A stretch of 50,063 nucleotides of DNA from Dehalococcoidia bacterium. GTDB lineage: Bacteria; Chloroflexota; Dehalococcoidia; JAUSIH01. Position 1 is the stretch's first letter; each line of letters opens with the position of its first letter. The notes below the pieces were generated by a model. That model searched no databases, was not told the origin of the DNA, and saw only the letters and a program-made list of their open reading frames with translations. The stretch is taken from NCBI GenBank assembly GCA_030648205.1, contig JAUSIH010000003.1, forward strand, positions 1 through 50,063. Direction: 5' to 3'. The position numbers and the translations under genes were made by a program. Below, one piece after another: positions 40,875 through 49,926 of the stretch.

Positions 40875-42197
40875 GTGCTGTTACGCCGGAATAGCCAAGT
40901 CCTCTTTGGAATCATCATCCTGACCATCCTGGCCCTCGCGGTGGTCTTCACCGACCCCTTGCGCATTGACGTGCTGGGGCTGCGCCGCGGCGGCACCGGA
41001 AGCCCCCTGGGCATGGTGCTGGGCCTGGACCTGCGGGGCGGGACACACCTCGTCTATGAGGCCGTGCGCCAGCCCGGAGCGCCACCTATCACCCCCGAGC
41101 AGATGCACGGCGTAGTGAACATCATTGAGCAGCGCGTGAACGCGTACGGGGTCACCGAACCCATCGTGCAACAGATGGGCGACGACCGGGTGCTGGTCGA
41201 GCTTCCCGGCATCAAGAACATTGACGAGGCCAAGAACCTCATCGGCAAGACGGCCCAACTGGAGTTCAAAGAGCAGGTGACTGCGGACGGCAAGACGGAC
41301 TGGGCGCCCGCCAAGGCCGAGATCAAAGGCGAGCAGGTCGCCCTCACGGGCCGGTTCCTGAAGCCAAACTCACAGATTTCCCTGGACCCTCAGACGGGCC
41401 TGCCGCTGGTTCACTTTGAGTGGAACGACGACGGGGCGAAGCTGTTTGAGCAGATCACCGCCCGGCTGGTGGGCAAGCCCCTGGGCATCTTCCTGGACAA
41501 CCAGCGCATCTCGTCGCCCACGGTGCGGGCGGTCATCCGCGACAAGGGCGTCATTGAGGGCATGGCCCTGGATGAAGCGCGTCTCCTCTCTATTCAGCTC
41601 AACGCGGGCGCGCTGCCCGTCCCCGTCAAGGTTATCCAGGAGCAGGACATGGACGCCACCCTGGGCGCCGACTCTCTGCAGCGCAGCCTGGTGGCGGGAT
41701 ACATTGGCCTGGGGCTGGTGCTGCTGTTCATGCTTATTTACTATCGCGTGCCGGGGTTCTTGGCCGGCATGGCCCTGGTCATCTACACGTTACTGAACAT
41801 GGCTCTGTTCAAGCTGTTCCCCGTGACGCTGACCCTCACGGGCATCGCGGCGTTCATTCTGTCCATAGGCATGGCGGTGGACGCCAACATCCTCATCTTC
41901 GAGAGGATGAAGGAGGAACTGCGCGCGGGCCGGACGCTGGCCGCGGCCATTGAGGCAGGGTTCTCCCGGGCGTGGCCCTCCATACGGGACAGCAACCTGT
42001 CCACCATGATCACCTGCGGCATCCTCTACTGGTTCGGCGACAAGCTGGGGGCGCCCGTGGTCAAGGGCTTCGCCCTGACCCTGTTCATCGGCGTCTCCGT
42101 GAGCATGTTCAGCGCGGTCTTCATCACCCGTGTCTTCATGCGGGCCATTGCCCGGACGGCTCTGATGCGGGCCGCCGCCCTCTTCAGCCGCGCCTAA
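40875..42197 (+). CDS. secD: Protein translocase subunit SecD
   Basis: A 440-residue inner-membrane protein that uses the proton gradient to help SecYEG pull proteins across. One N-terminal helix (IIILTILALAVVFT), a large periplasmic domain (about 45-280), then five helices with the family motif FILSIGMAVDANILIFERMK. GTG start with AAGGAG upstream. Typical SecD blocks: LGLDLRGGTHLVYEAV, VELPGIKNIDEAKNLIG. SecF follows after 22 bases. Confidence 0.96.
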   Translation: MLLRRNSQVLFGIIILTILALAVVFTDPLRIDVLGLRRGGTGSPLGMVLGLDLRGGTHLVYEAVRQPGAPPITPEQMHGVVNIIEQRVNAYGVTEPIVQQMGDDRVLVELPGIKNIDEAKNLIGKTAQLEFKEQVTADGKTDWAPAKAEIKGEQVALTGRFLKPNSQISLDPQTGLPLVHFEWNDDGAKLFEQITARLVGKPLGIFLDNQRISSPTVRAVIRDKGVIEGMALDEARLLSIQLNAGALPVPVKVIQEQDMDATLGADSLQRSLVAGYIGLGLVLLFMLIYYRVPGFLAGMALVIYTLLNMALFKLFPVTLTLTGIAAFILSIGMAVDANILIFERMKEELRAGRTLAAAIEAGFSRAWPSIRDSNLSTMITCGILYWFGDKLGAPVVKGFALTLFIGVSVSMFSAVFITRVFMRAIARTALMRAAALFSRA

Positions 42198-42219
42198 AGA
42201 AGGAAGGAGAACAGACACC

Positions 42220-43185
42220 TTGCTGGACATCGTCGGAAAGCGGTATATATACCTGACCGTCTCGGCCATCATCATCCTCGTAGGCCTCGTCTCCATCGCC
42301 ATCCCTCCGTCCTTCCGGGTGGGCATTGATTTCACGGGCGGGTCAACGCTGACCGTGCGCTTCCAGGAGCAGGTGGACCAGGCGCGAGTCCGCGACACCC
42401 TGACCAGCCTGGGCCAGACCGACGCTATCATATCGAGGCTGGGCGGCAAGGCGTACTTCATCCAGACGCGACATCTCAAGGACGCCACGCGGGACGCGCA
42501 GGGCAATGTCGTGGATCCGGGCGAAAAGGACAACCTCGTAGCAGGTCTGAAGAAGCTCGGCGCCATTGAAGGCACACCCGAGTTCTCGTCCGTCTCGCCC
42601 GTGGTGTCGGCGGAGTCGGTACGGAACGCCATACTGGCCGTGCTGGCCGCTTGCGTGGGCATCATGATTTACATCTGGTACGCCTTCCGCAAGGCGGGTC
42701 GCGGGTTCCGCTACGGGGTGTGCGCGCTGGTCGCTCTTCTCCACGACGTACTGGTGTCGCTGGGGGTGTACTCCATCTTCGGCAAGACCATCGGCTCCGA
42801 GGTGAACAGCATCTTCATCGTCGCGCTGCTCACAGTGGTGGGCTTCAGCATCCATGACACCATCGTGGTCTTCGACCGGATACGCGAGAACCTGACCAAA
42901 GGCATCAGTAAGGACTTCGAGCAGGTGGTCAACTACAGCGTGCTGGAGACGATGGCGCGCTCCATCAGCACCAGCATGACGCTGCTGTTCACCGTGTCCG
43001 CGCTGCTGCTCTTCGGCGGGTCAACCCTGCGCGACTTCATGCTCATCCTGCTGGTAGGCGTGACGGTGGGCACGTACAGCTCGATCTTCATCGCCAGCCA
43101 GATCATGGTCATCTGGGAGAAGGGCGAGATTCCCGCCTTCTTCCGGCGTCTGCGCGGCGGGTCGGCCCAGAAGCAGGCGGCCTAG
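42220..43185 (+). CDS. secF: Protein translocase subunit SecF
   Basis: A 321-residue partner of SecD. An N-terminal helix, a short periplasmic part (GIDFTGGSTLTVRFQEQVDQ) and five more helices with the family blocks VALLHDVLVSLGVYSIFG and VVGFSIHDTIVVFDRIRENL. TTG start at 42220, preceded by AGGAAGGAG; no ATG gives the conserved N-terminus. The DFMLILLVGVTVGTYSSIFI helix confirms the end. Confidence 0.96.
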   Translation: MLDIVGKRYIYLTVSAIIILVGLVSIAIPPSFRVGIDFTGGSTLTVRFQEQVDQARVRDTLTSLGQTDAIISRLGGKAYFIQTRHLKDATRDAQGNVVDPGEKDNLVAGLKKLGAIEGTPEFSSVSPVVSAESVRNAILAVLAACVGIMIYIWYAFRKAGRGFRYGVCALVALLHDVLVSLGVYSIFGKTIGSEVNSIFIVALLTVVGFSIHDTIVVFDRIRENLTKGISKDFEQVVNYSVLETMARSISTSMTLLFTVSALLLFGGSTLRDFMLILLVGVTVGTYSSIFIASQIMVIWEKGEIPAFFRRLRGGSAQKQAA

Positions 43186-43262
43186 GAAGCCCTGAACATT
43201 CGCGAGGCGTTCACCCTCAGACAGTCTCTGGCTACAAGTAGCTGACTAAGGAGGTGAAGGTC

Positions 43263-43304
43263 ATGTGCGCCACATGCGCCAAGCACAACCCGAAGAAGAA
43301 GTAG
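43263..43304 (+). CDS. 13-residue micro-ORF MCATCAKHNPKKK
   Basis: Very short frame with an ideal ribosome site AAGGAGGTG (43248-43256) 6 bases ahead of ATG. The product is MCATCAKHNPKKK: a CxxC followed by His and three Lys. A perfect 13-bp inverted repeat follows 21 bases later, as a terminator would. It lies between secF and a pilin-like gene. No homologue is known to me; coding is supported mainly by the ribosome site and the frame's defined ends. Confidence 0.5.
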   Translation: MCATCAKHNPKKK

Positions 43305-43325
43305 GCGAATGGAGCCTGGTCATTG

Positions 43326-43360
43326 AGAGAGGGCAGCCCACCAGATAGGCTGCCCTCTCT
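43326..43360 (+). terminator. Strong inverted repeat, likely terminator after secF / micro-ORF
   Basis: Perfect 13-bp stem AGAGAGGGCAGCC (43326-43338) / GGCTGCCCTCTCT (43348-43360) with a 9-base loop; it is followed only by TGT, so it is not a textbook T-run terminator. It ends the secDF transcript region. Confidence 0.6.
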
Positions 43361-43466
43361 TGTCGCCACCGGAAGTGGCCGCGGCTACGGCGGTGGAGGC
43401 CGCTCCATTGACGCCCCGACCCTTGAGCGCTACGCTGAAAGGGAGGGAGAGCAGAGGGGCGCGCGT

Positions 43467-44030
43467 ATGGTGCTACATAGGGACCAGAGAGGCATCACCC
43501 TCCTGGAGGCGATGATCGTCTTCTCCATCCTGGTCGTCCTCAACGCCATCATGCTCCCCGCCATATCAGGGCGCATCTTGGCAGCTCGCGACACCGGTCG
43601 CACCAATGACGAGGCGCTCATCACGCGGGCGGTGAGCAGCTTTACGGGCGAGGCGCCCCTCAACAGAGAGAACGGCCTGCGCTACCCCGCGTGGGGAGAT
43701 AGTCCGCCAACACCGTCGTCGTTCCAGGCGGTGGTCTATAACTTCAAGCTGCCTAACGGCAGGACGACCACTCTTTACGTCAAACCGTTGGACTTCTTCG
43801 CCGGCTACGTTGTAGCAGACACGAACCAGACGGTGCGGTTCTTGACCGGGTACCTCAAGAACGCCCCCAAGCATGCGTCCGACCGGTTTGACCCGGCGAA
43901 GTTCAGCAACGGCAGAGTGGTCTTCGCCGGCGGCGCCACGGCAACGGGCGGCGTCGCCGCCACCATCAGCGTCTGGGTGCTTGACCAGAACGCCGTGGCG
44001 CACGCGCTCATTGACGATAACGCCTACTAG
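43467..44030 (+). CDS. Type IV pilin-like protein (prepilin)
   Basis: A 187-residue secreted protein with a prepilin-type leader. The start MVLHRDQRG is cut before ITLLEAMIVFSILVVLNAIM, with Glu at position 5 of the mature form, followed by one hydrophobic helix; the remaining about 130 residues form the globular part (LRYPAWGDSPPTPSS, VVFAGGATATGGVAATISVW). Start chosen at ATG 43467 (GAGGGG upstream) because the leader is short and basic; earlier in-frame ATG codons add non-prepilin sequence. No pilus assembly gene is nearby. Confidence 0.82.
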   Translation: MVLHRDQRGITLLEAMIVFSILVVLNAIMLPAISGRILAARDTGRTNDEALITRAVSSFTGEAPLNRENGLRYPAWGDSPPTPSSFQAVVYNFKLPNGRTTTLYVKPLDFFAGYVVADTNQTVRFLTGYLKNAPKHASDRFDPAKFSNGRVVFAGGATATGGVAATISVWVLDQNAVAHALIDDNAY

Positions 44031-44149
44031 AAGCTGTCGCACCACCCTCACCCCTCTGGACTCCGCTCAAAAAGACTTCAGCAACCGGTTTCAGAGAAGT
44101 CAGGCGGCGACCCCCGCGCGGCGTCCGTTCCGGAATCTGTCCGATAACC

Positions 44150-44218
44150 CCGTTCATGGTTCGACTGGCTCATCATGAACGGGAACTGAAGACCGCTCAC
44201 CCTGAACTTGTCGAAGGG
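44150..44218. repeat. Two dispersed palindromic repeats between pilin and priA
   Basis: CCGTTCATGGTTCGACTGGC plus TCATCATGAACGG (44150-44182) is an inverted-repeat unit; CCTGAACTTGTCGAAGGG (44201-44218) belongs to the CCTTCGACxxGCTCAGG family. Motif CGGATAGGCCATTAGA (44250-44265) runs over the priA stop. Confidence 0.7.
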
Positions 44219-44259
44219 TGAAGGTGAAACTGAATCAGGAGCAGCTCTCGGATAGGCCA

Positions 44260-46836
44260 TTAGAGCAGCACCGCGGGGTCCACGTCCACGTCCCAGCCAG
44301 GCGGCAATGGCACGGCGTCCAGCAGCGCGGCGGGGTCCGCGCCCCGCAGCACGATTTGCCACCTGTAGCGGCCCCGCAGGCGCTGCGGAAAGCCCGGCGC
44401 CGGCCCCAGCGCGTCCAGCACCATGCCCCGTGCGTCGCGCTCCCTCCGGATGTTCTGCGCGAGGCGCGCGGCTTCTTCCCGCGCCACGTCGTTATTGGTG
44501 TGCGCATACCGGAGCAGCGCCAGGCGACTGTACGGTGGATAGCCCAGAGCGCGCCTGCTCGCTATCTCCTGCTCGTAGAACTTGACGTAGTCCTGTCGCG
44601 CCGCCGCCTGGATGGCGTAATTCTGAGGGCTGTACGTCTGGAACACGACCTTCCCGCCGCGCGGCCCGCGGCCCGCCCGGCCCGCCACCTGGGACAGCAC
44701 CTGAAAGGTGCGCTCCCCCGCCCGATAGTCCGGCGTGTACAGGCCGATGTCCGCGCAGACGACGCCCACGAGGGTAACCAGTGGTATATGCAGCCCCTTG
44801 GCGATCATCTGGGTGCCCACCAGGATGTCCGCCTCGTGGGCAAGGAAGCTACGCAGGATGACCTCATGGGTGCGGCGGCCCGCCGTGACGTCCCTGTCCC
44901 AGCGCAGCAAACGCGCGCCGGGGAAAGCGGACGCGGCCTCCTCCGCAACCTTCTGCGTGCCCGCACCCAGGTATCTGATGCGCCTGCCCCCGCACTGTGG
45001 GCAGAGCTGAGGGACAGGCCGGCGGTCGTTGCACTGATGGCAGACCATCCGCTCCCCCTGGGTGTGGTACGTCAGCGCTATGTCGCACCGGCGGCAGCGG
45101 AGTACGAACCCGCAGTCCCGACACTGGACAAAGGTGGAGGCCCCACGCCGATTCAGGAACAGGATGACCTGCTCCTTCGCCGCTAGGGCCGCGCGGACGC
45201 CCTCCGCCAGCGTGCGGCTGAACATGCTCCGGTTGCCCGCCCGAAGCTCATCGCGGAGGTCCACCACTTCCGCCTGCGGCAGGCGAGGTTCCAGCCGCAC
45301 CACGGGCCGGTCCGCTTCCTCTTCCACAATGACGCGCTCCGGCAGTTCCAGCAGCCGGTACTCGCCCCGCCGCGCCCTGTAATAGGAAGCCACGTCGGGC
45401 GTGGCCGAGCCCATGACCAGCACAGCGCCGGTGCGCCGGGCCAGCTCCAGCGCCACGTCGCGGGCGTGGTAGTGGGGCGTGGCGTCGTGCTGCTTGTACG
45501 TCCACTCGTGCTCTTCGTCCACCACAATCAGCCCCAGGTCCGGCTGCGGCGCGAAGATGGCGCCGCGGGAGCCGATGACCACGTCGAAGGCGCCGTCGTG
45601 GATGCGCCACCACTCGTCGTACTGCTCGCCGGGGGACAGGGCGCTGTGCAGCACGGCGACACGGTTGGGAAAGCGCTCCGCGAAGCGCTGGACAGTCTGG
45701 GGCGTGAGCGCGATCTCCGGCACAAGGACGATACCCTTCTTGCCGAGGGCAACCGCCTTCTCCAGCGCGCGGAGGTACACCTCCGTTTTGCCGCTGCCCG
45801 TGACGCCGTGCAGCAGAAAGGCGGCGGGCATGCGGTCGCCCCGCGGTGAAGTCGAGGCGGCTGCCTCCAGCGCCTGCTCCACCTCGCCAAAGGCATGGGC
45901 CTGCGCCGGAGTCAACGGCGGCGCGGGCCGTGGAACAAAGCTCTGGCCAGCCAGCGGGTCGCGGACGACGCGCCGCGTCTCCAGCGCGATGAGACCCTGT
46001 TGAGCAAGGGCAACAACGTCATCCGATCCCACACCTAAACTTTGGCACACGTCCTCAAGAAATTGCCTGTCTTCACCCAGAGCCAGCGTCTCCAATATGA
46101 CAGCTTGACGCACGCCGGGATTGACTCGCAGATCACGCGCGCTTTCCACATTCAACTGACGCTCACTGAAGAAGCCTAGCTGCTTCATTTTTTTCAGACG
46201 CGCTACTGGCAAGGCGCGCAGATTAGCGGCAGCTTCTAACGCCTGTTGAGGTGTCACCACCAGCCGTACGAGGCGTGCAACCCGCGGGCCCGCGGACGGG
46301 CGTTCCCACTCCCAGCGCCTCTCGACAAGCTCCCTGTCCAACAGGACGCGGACAACCGCTGCCGCCGCCCGTTTGCCGACGCTCTCCTCCACATCGCTCA
46401 TGCCCGCGCGTCCCCGCTGTCGCACAAGCCTCAGGACGGCGGCCCCTCTCTCCGTCAGGTCTGCGGGCATGTCCGGGGAAGCCGTCGGCGAGGGTGTGAG
46501 GACGGGCCGCGCCCGCTGCCGGAAGCCGAGATGCGCCCACAGCGCGGCGGCGTCGAAGTAGGAGGCACGGTAGTACTCCGCCACCCATCGGGCCAGTTGG
46601 AGCTGCGCGGGAGTCAGCAGAGGGCCGGGGTCGATGACGGCCTCGATGGGCCGCACCTTGGACACCTCGGGCACGTCCGGCAGGTCGAAGACGATGCCCT
46701 GGACGGTCCGGGGGCCGAACGGGACGCGGACGGCCTGTCCGGGCTGGACGGCCATGCCATCGGGGACAGCATAGCTGAAAAGGCGACGAGGCCCCACGGG
46801 CGCATTGACCGCAACATCCGCATACCGGGCGCTCAT
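44260..46836 (-). CDS. priA: Primosomal protein N' (replication restart helicase)
   Basis: An 858-residue 3'-5' DNA helicase restarting stalled forks. N-terminal DNA-binding and winged helix part; helicase motif I GVTGSGKTEVYL, motif II VVDEEHEWTYKQ, GSATPDVASYY and the C-terminal motif VAGRAGRGPRGG. The zinc-binding Cys are CRDCGFVLRCRRCD and CHQC...CPQCGG (eight Cys). It starts 33 bases downstream of the terminator of rplS, on the same strand. Length is slightly longer than E. coli PriA because of the N-terminal domain. Confidence 0.96.
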   Translation of the reverse strand: MSARYADVAVNAPVGPRRLFSYAVPDGMAVQPGQAVRVPFGPRTVQGIVFDLPDVPEVSKVRPIEAVIDPGPLLTPAQLQLARWVAEYYRASYFDAAALWAHLGFRQRARPVLTPSPTASPDMPADLTERGAAVLRLVRQRGRAGMSDVEESVGKRAAAAVVRVLLDRELVERRWEWERPSAGPRVARLVRLVVTPQQALEAAANLRALPVARLKKMKQLGFFSERQLNVESARDLRVNPGVRQAVILETLALGEDRQFLEDVCQSLGVGSDDVVALAQQGLIALETRRVVRDPLAGQSFVPRPAPPLTPAQAHAFGEVEQALEAAASTSPRGDRMPAAFLLHGVTGSGKTEVYLRALEKAVALGKKGIVLVPEIALTPQTVQRFAERFPNRVAVLHSALSPGEQYDEWWRIHDGAFDVVIGSRGAIFAPQPDLGLIVVDEEHEWTYKQHDATPHYHARDVALELARRTGAVLVMGSATPDVASYYRARRGEYRLLELPERVIVEEEADRPVVRLEPRLPQAEVVDLRDELRAGNRSMFSRTLAEGVRAALAAKEQVILFLNRRGASTFVQCRDCGFVLRCRRCDIALTYHTQGERMVCHQCNDRRPVPQLCPQCGGRRIRYLGAGTQKVAEEAASAFPGARLLRWDRDVTAGRRTHEVILRSFLAHEADILVGTQMIAKGLHIPLVTLVGVVCADIGLYTPDYRAGERTFQVLSQVAGRAGRGPRGGKVVFQTYSPQNYAIQAAARQDYVKFYEQEIASRRALGYPPYSRLALLRYAHTNNDVAREEAARLAQNIRRERDARGMVLDALGPAPGFPQRLRGRYRWQIVLRGADPAALLDAVPLPPGWDVDVDPAVLL

Positions 46837-46866
46837 CTCGCCTCGCCCGCTCCGATCTATCGGAGC

Positions 46867-46897
46867 AAAAACAATGCCGCCCCGTGTGGGGCGGCAT
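46867..46897 (-). terminator. Rho-independent terminator of rplS
   Basis: Minus strand: ATGCCGCCCC, loop ACAC, GGGGCGGCAT (10-bp stem, 46897-46874), followed by TGTTTTT (46873-46867). It ends the rplS transcript 24 bases after the rplS stop. Confidence 0.88.
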
Positions 46898-46920
46898 CCG
46901 CAAAGAGCCTTGCTGCCGGG

Positions 46921-47394
46921 TTACTTCTTTTCGCCAGCGTCCGTTGGAGCGGGAGCAGGCGTGGCGGGCGCCTCCGCTGCGGGGGCTGGCGCCGGCTCGA
47001 TAGGCGGCTCTGGCTCTACGACGATAGCCTCGGCCAGGGCCCCCATCTTCCGCGCCTTTTCCTTGATGCGGGCCGCCTTCCCCGACAGGCTGCGCAGGTA
47101 GAACAGCCGGGCGCGCCGCACGTTGCCGTTGCGCACCAGCTCTACGCTCTCGATCAGGGGAGAGCGCACAAAAAATGTCCGCTCGACCCCGACGCCGTGG
47201 CTGATGCGCCGGACCGTGAACATGGCCCCCGGCGTCGTCCCGCCGACGACCTTGATGACGACGCCCTGAAACGCCTGGGTGCGCTCGCGGTCGCCTTCCT
47301 TGACAAGGACGTTGACTTTGATAGTGTCACCGGACCGGAAGCTGGGCAACTGGACGCTCTTCCTGGCCGGTATTAAATCACGCAGGTTCACCAT
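46921..47394 (-). CDS. rplS: 50S ribosomal protein L19
   Basis: A 157-residue ribosomal protein at the 30S-50S interface. Family core: [60 protein letters not shown] and [20 protein letters not shown]. The last 40 residues are a Pro/Ala/Glu-rich extension absent from E. coli L19. Own promoter at 47425-47453 and terminator; not next to rimM or trmD, unlike in many bacteria. Confidence 0.97.
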   Translation of the reverse strand: MVNLRDLIPARKSVQLPSFRSGDTIKVNVLVKEGDRERTQAFQGVVIKVVGGTTPGAMFTVRRISHGVGVERTFFVRSPLIESVELVRNGNVRRARLFYLRSLSGKAARIKEKARKMGALAEAIVVEPEPPIEPAPAPAAEAPATPAPAPTDAGEKK

Positions 47395-47424
47395 AGCTCC
47401 TCATCCTCCAAAAGCACAGGCGCC

Positions 47425-47453
47425 ATTCTACACGAACGTACGAGATACGTCAA
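47425..47453 (-). promoter_or_regulatory. Promoter of rplS
   Basis: Minus strand: TTGACG (47453-47448), 17-base spacer, TAGAAT (47430-47425). It lies about 30 bases ahead of the rplS ATG. Confidence 0.78.
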
Positions 47454-47764
47454 GTCGGTATACGCGTTCACTGCATGCGAGAGAGGGACGGGGTCAACTC
47501 GGGGTGGCGTTCTCTTAAGGCATCACGGGCCGTGTATGCGCCACAAGTGGCAAAAGAGGGGCGGAAGAAATAGCAAAGCGAGCGGAGAAGCTGTCCCCGA
47601 ACGTACGGCAGGTCTCTGACCCGCGACAAGATGAAAAGCCCCGTTACGCTGGCGAAACGACACCAGAACACACCGCGTGGGCCATACGCGGCGGGCCGCC
47701 GTCACGCCAGTGAACCCTGCAGTCCGGGAAGCCGCTTTCTACACGCCCGCCTTGCACCCGGAGC
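47454..47764. other. Intergenic region, nothing recognised
   Basis: About 310 bases between the rplS promoter and the stop of the small zinc ribbon. No open frame with a ribosome site, no tRNA and no dispersed repeat of the families listed here is visible. Confidence 0.5.
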
Positions 47765-47905
47765 CTAACCCTTGCCGATGCGGAAAACCTTGGTCCCGCA
47801 CTTCGGACACGCGCCCTGCGTGGCCGGCCGACCGTTCTTCAGGGTGACGGTCTTGGCGTTCTTAATGTCTACCTTCGCGCGGCACTTGAAACAATAAGCC
47901 TGCAT
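47765..47905 (-). CDS. 46-residue zinc ribbon, DUF5679 type
   Basis: A small protein with two CxxC pairs, YCFKCRAKVDI and ACPKCGTKVFRIGKG, separated by KNAKTVTLKNGRPATQG; this order matches the DUF5679 family that is common in Chloroflexota and actinobacteria. ATG at 47905 with AGGGGGTG upstream. The function is unknown; small ribbons of this kind may bind RNA or ribosomes, which would suit its position near rplS and truB. No paralogue is in the window, although three other zinc ribbons are. Confidence 0.87.
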   Translation of the reverse strand: MQAYCFKCRAKVDIKNAKTVTLKNGRPATQGACPKCGTKVFRIGKG

Positions 47906-47939
47906 GTTGTATTTTCACCCCCTTTCGCTGCCAAGCTGT

Positions 47940-47980
47940 AGCTATACCCTAACGTTATAGCTGCCAGATAGCTCTGTCAA
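47940..47980 (-). promoter_or_regulatory. Promoter and inverted repeat upstream of the DUF5679 gene
   Basis: Minus strand: TTGACA (47980-47975) with TAACGT (47957-47952, 17-base spacer) or TATAAC (15-base spacer). A perfect inverted repeat AGCTATA-9-TATAGCT (47940-47962) overlaps the -10 and may be an operator. Confidence 0.55.
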
Positions 47981-48068
47981 ATGTGATATAACACGATTCG
48001 GACGCAATCCGGCGCGAAACGAAGCCCTTTGCATGCGATTCATACACATGGCTGCTTGCGAAGCGTCC

Positions 48069-48941
48069 CTAGCTAGTGAACACCTTGTAAGGCTGCCAAA
48101 GCTGCCCAATGGGGCGCAATATTGCCACAAGCTCGCCGTCCCAGGAATAGGCCCTGCACTGCTCGGTCCCGTCGGCGGGGAAGGCTACCGATTGACCATT
48201 ACGCACCGCCCGCGCCTTCTCCTCCCCGAGAATCGCCGCGGCCAGGTGCGTCAGGACGACATCAATAGGCTCAAGCATCTCCTCCCCGCGACCCTCGCGC
48301 AGGGCGTCCTCGGCATAGACGAGGCCAAACCCTTGTTCCAGAGCAAATGGGCCGACGCGCTTGCGTTCAAGCGCCTGGAGGTGCGCGCCGCAGCCCAGGT
48401 CATCGCCCAGGTCGCGGGCAATGGCGCGGATATACGTGCCCTTGCCGCATTCCACTTCCAAGGTGAGCAGAGGCAGGTCCACAGCCAGGAGGTCCAGGCG
48501 CAGAACAGTCACCGTCCGGGCGTCCACGGTCACCTCTATGCCCGCGCGGGCCATCTTGTACAGAGGCGTGCCGCCCCGCTTCAGGGCGCTGTAACGCGGC
48601 GGCACCTGCTGGATGCGGCCACGGAAACGGTCGAGAGCGGCCTCCAGGGCCTCGCGGGAGACGTCGGGAACGGGGCGCTCCGCCAGCACCCGACCTTCGG
48701 CGTCGTCCGTGTCCGTGGCGGCGCCCAGGCGCACAACGGCGCGGTACACCTTGGTGACGCTCTCCAGGAACTCCAGGACGCGCACACCCTGGCCGAGACC
48801 AAGAGGCAACACCCCCGTGGCCATCGGGTCCAGAGTTCCGCCGTGGCCCACGCGGCGCTCACCTGAGAGGCGGCGGACGCGATGCACCACGTCGAAGGAG
48901 GTCATACCGGCGGGCTTGAGGATATTGAGGATGCCGTCCAT
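48069..48941 (-). CDS. truB: tRNA pseudouridine(55) synthase
   Basis: A 290-residue enzyme making pseudouridine 55 in tRNA. N-terminus MDGILNILKPAGMTSFDVVH, catalytic Asp38 in GHGGTLDPMATGVLPL, and RYSALKRGGTPLYKMARAGI, CGKGTYIRAIARDLGDDLGC. ATG 48941 was preferred because homology begins there; an upstream frame to 48998 is unsupported. The C-terminal PUA-like part continues to LWQPYKVFTS. Confidence 0.95.
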   Translation of the reverse strand: MDGILNILKPAGMTSFDVVHRVRRLSGERRVGHGGTLDPMATGVLPLGLGQGVRVLEFLESVTKVYRAVVRLGAATDTDDAEGRVLAERPVPDVSREALEAALDRFRGRIQQVPPRYSALKRGGTPLYKMARAGIEVTVDARTVTVLRLDLLAVDLPLLTLEVECGKGTYIRAIARDLGDDLGCGAHLQALERKRVGPFALEQGFGLVYAEDALREGRGEEMLEPIDVVLTHLAAAILGEEKARAVRNGQSVAFPADGTEQCRAYSWDGELVAILRPIGQLWQPYKVFTS

Positions 48942-49034
48942 ACAAGGGTCTCGCAATGCGTAGGATAACGAGCAGCGCCTGAACCCCGTAAAGAGCACCC
49001 GCTTCGGGGGTGGCGGGGTGACGCGCGGGCAGAG

Positions 49035-49772
49035 CTATTCGCCCAGGAAGTGGTCAGCGTCCATGACAATCGCTTCCAGGTTCCGGTACCCGGCTGCGTT
49101 GTTGAGGATGACCTTGGCCAGGGAGAGAGCGGCGGGCCTCTTGGACAGCAGGGTCCGGGCCAGCGCGTGCGCCTCCTCCATGAGCTTGTCCTTCGGCGTC
49201 ACCTTGAAGACCATGCCCATGTCAAAGATCTCGCGCGCGGTGTAGCGGCGGCAGGTCAGCACCATCTCCTTGGCCTTTTCCAGACCGATCATGCGCACGA
49301 GCCGCGCCGCGGGCGAGGCCCCCACGGGCGAACCCAGGTCCACCTCCGGGAACCAGAACCGCGCATCCTCCGCCACGATGCGGAAGTCGCACGAGTTGGC
49401 AATGGCCCACCCGCCACCCACGCAGGGCCCGCTGACGGCGGCGATGGTGATCTGCTGCATCCCCTCCACGGCCCGATACGTGCGGTGGCTCAGGCGTCCG
49501 CGCAGCTTGTGGCTTCGGGCGAAGACGCGCTGCCGCTCGGCTTCGTCCTGCACGCCCTTCAAAGCCGACAGGTCGGCGCCGGCGCAAAAGGCAGGCCCCT
49601 TGCCCGTGAGAATGATGACGTGCGTGGAGTCGTCCTCCTTAAGCTCCGCCAAGGCGCTCAAGAAGTCGGTGAGCAACTCGATGCTCATGGAATTGCGCTT
49701 CTCAGGCCGATTGAAGGTGACGACGGCGAGGCCGTTGGACTTCTCCACGAGGACGGCGCTGGCGGGCTGCAT
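49035..49772 (-). CDS. Enoyl-CoA hydratase/isomerase family protein
   Basis: A 245-residue crotonase-fold protein. Blocks: VVTFNRPEKRNSMSIELLTD, GPAFCAGADLSALKG and VSGPCVGGGWAIANSCDFRI, with FWFPEVDLGSPVGASPAARL where the catalytic Glu/Asp are expected. ATG with AAGGAGG 8 bases upstream. It resembles the 26181 gene only at family level. The specific reaction (hydration, isomerisation or dehalogenation-like) is not readable from motifs. Confidence 0.88.
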   Translation of the reverse strand: MQPASAVLVEKSNGLAVVTFNRPEKRNSMSIELLTDFLSALAELKEDDSTHVIILTGKGPAFCAGADLSALKGVQDEAERQRVFARSHKLRGRLSHRTYRAVEGMQQITIAAVSGPCVGGGWAIANSCDFRIVAEDARFWFPEVDLGSPVGASPAARLVRMIGLEKAKEMVLTCRRYTAREIFDMGMVFKVTPKDKLMEEAHALARTLLSKRPAALSLAKVILNNAAGYRNLEAIVMDADHFLGE

Positions 49773-49926
49773 AAGAGACCTCCTTCAGGGGAATACGGGT
49801 GCCTTATTGTACAACGAGGCGCAAGGAGGAAGGGGAATGAAAGGAGAATCTGGGGACACCCCAGTGGACTTATGCCACGCATTTCAGGGACGGAACACTA
49901 GTGAAAGACCTCGCCAGCAACAGGTA

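Noticed and set aside
47468-47705. Short minus-strand frames between rplS and the DUF5679 gene.
   Set aside because: No ribosome site and no recognisable domain; left as empty intergenic sequence.
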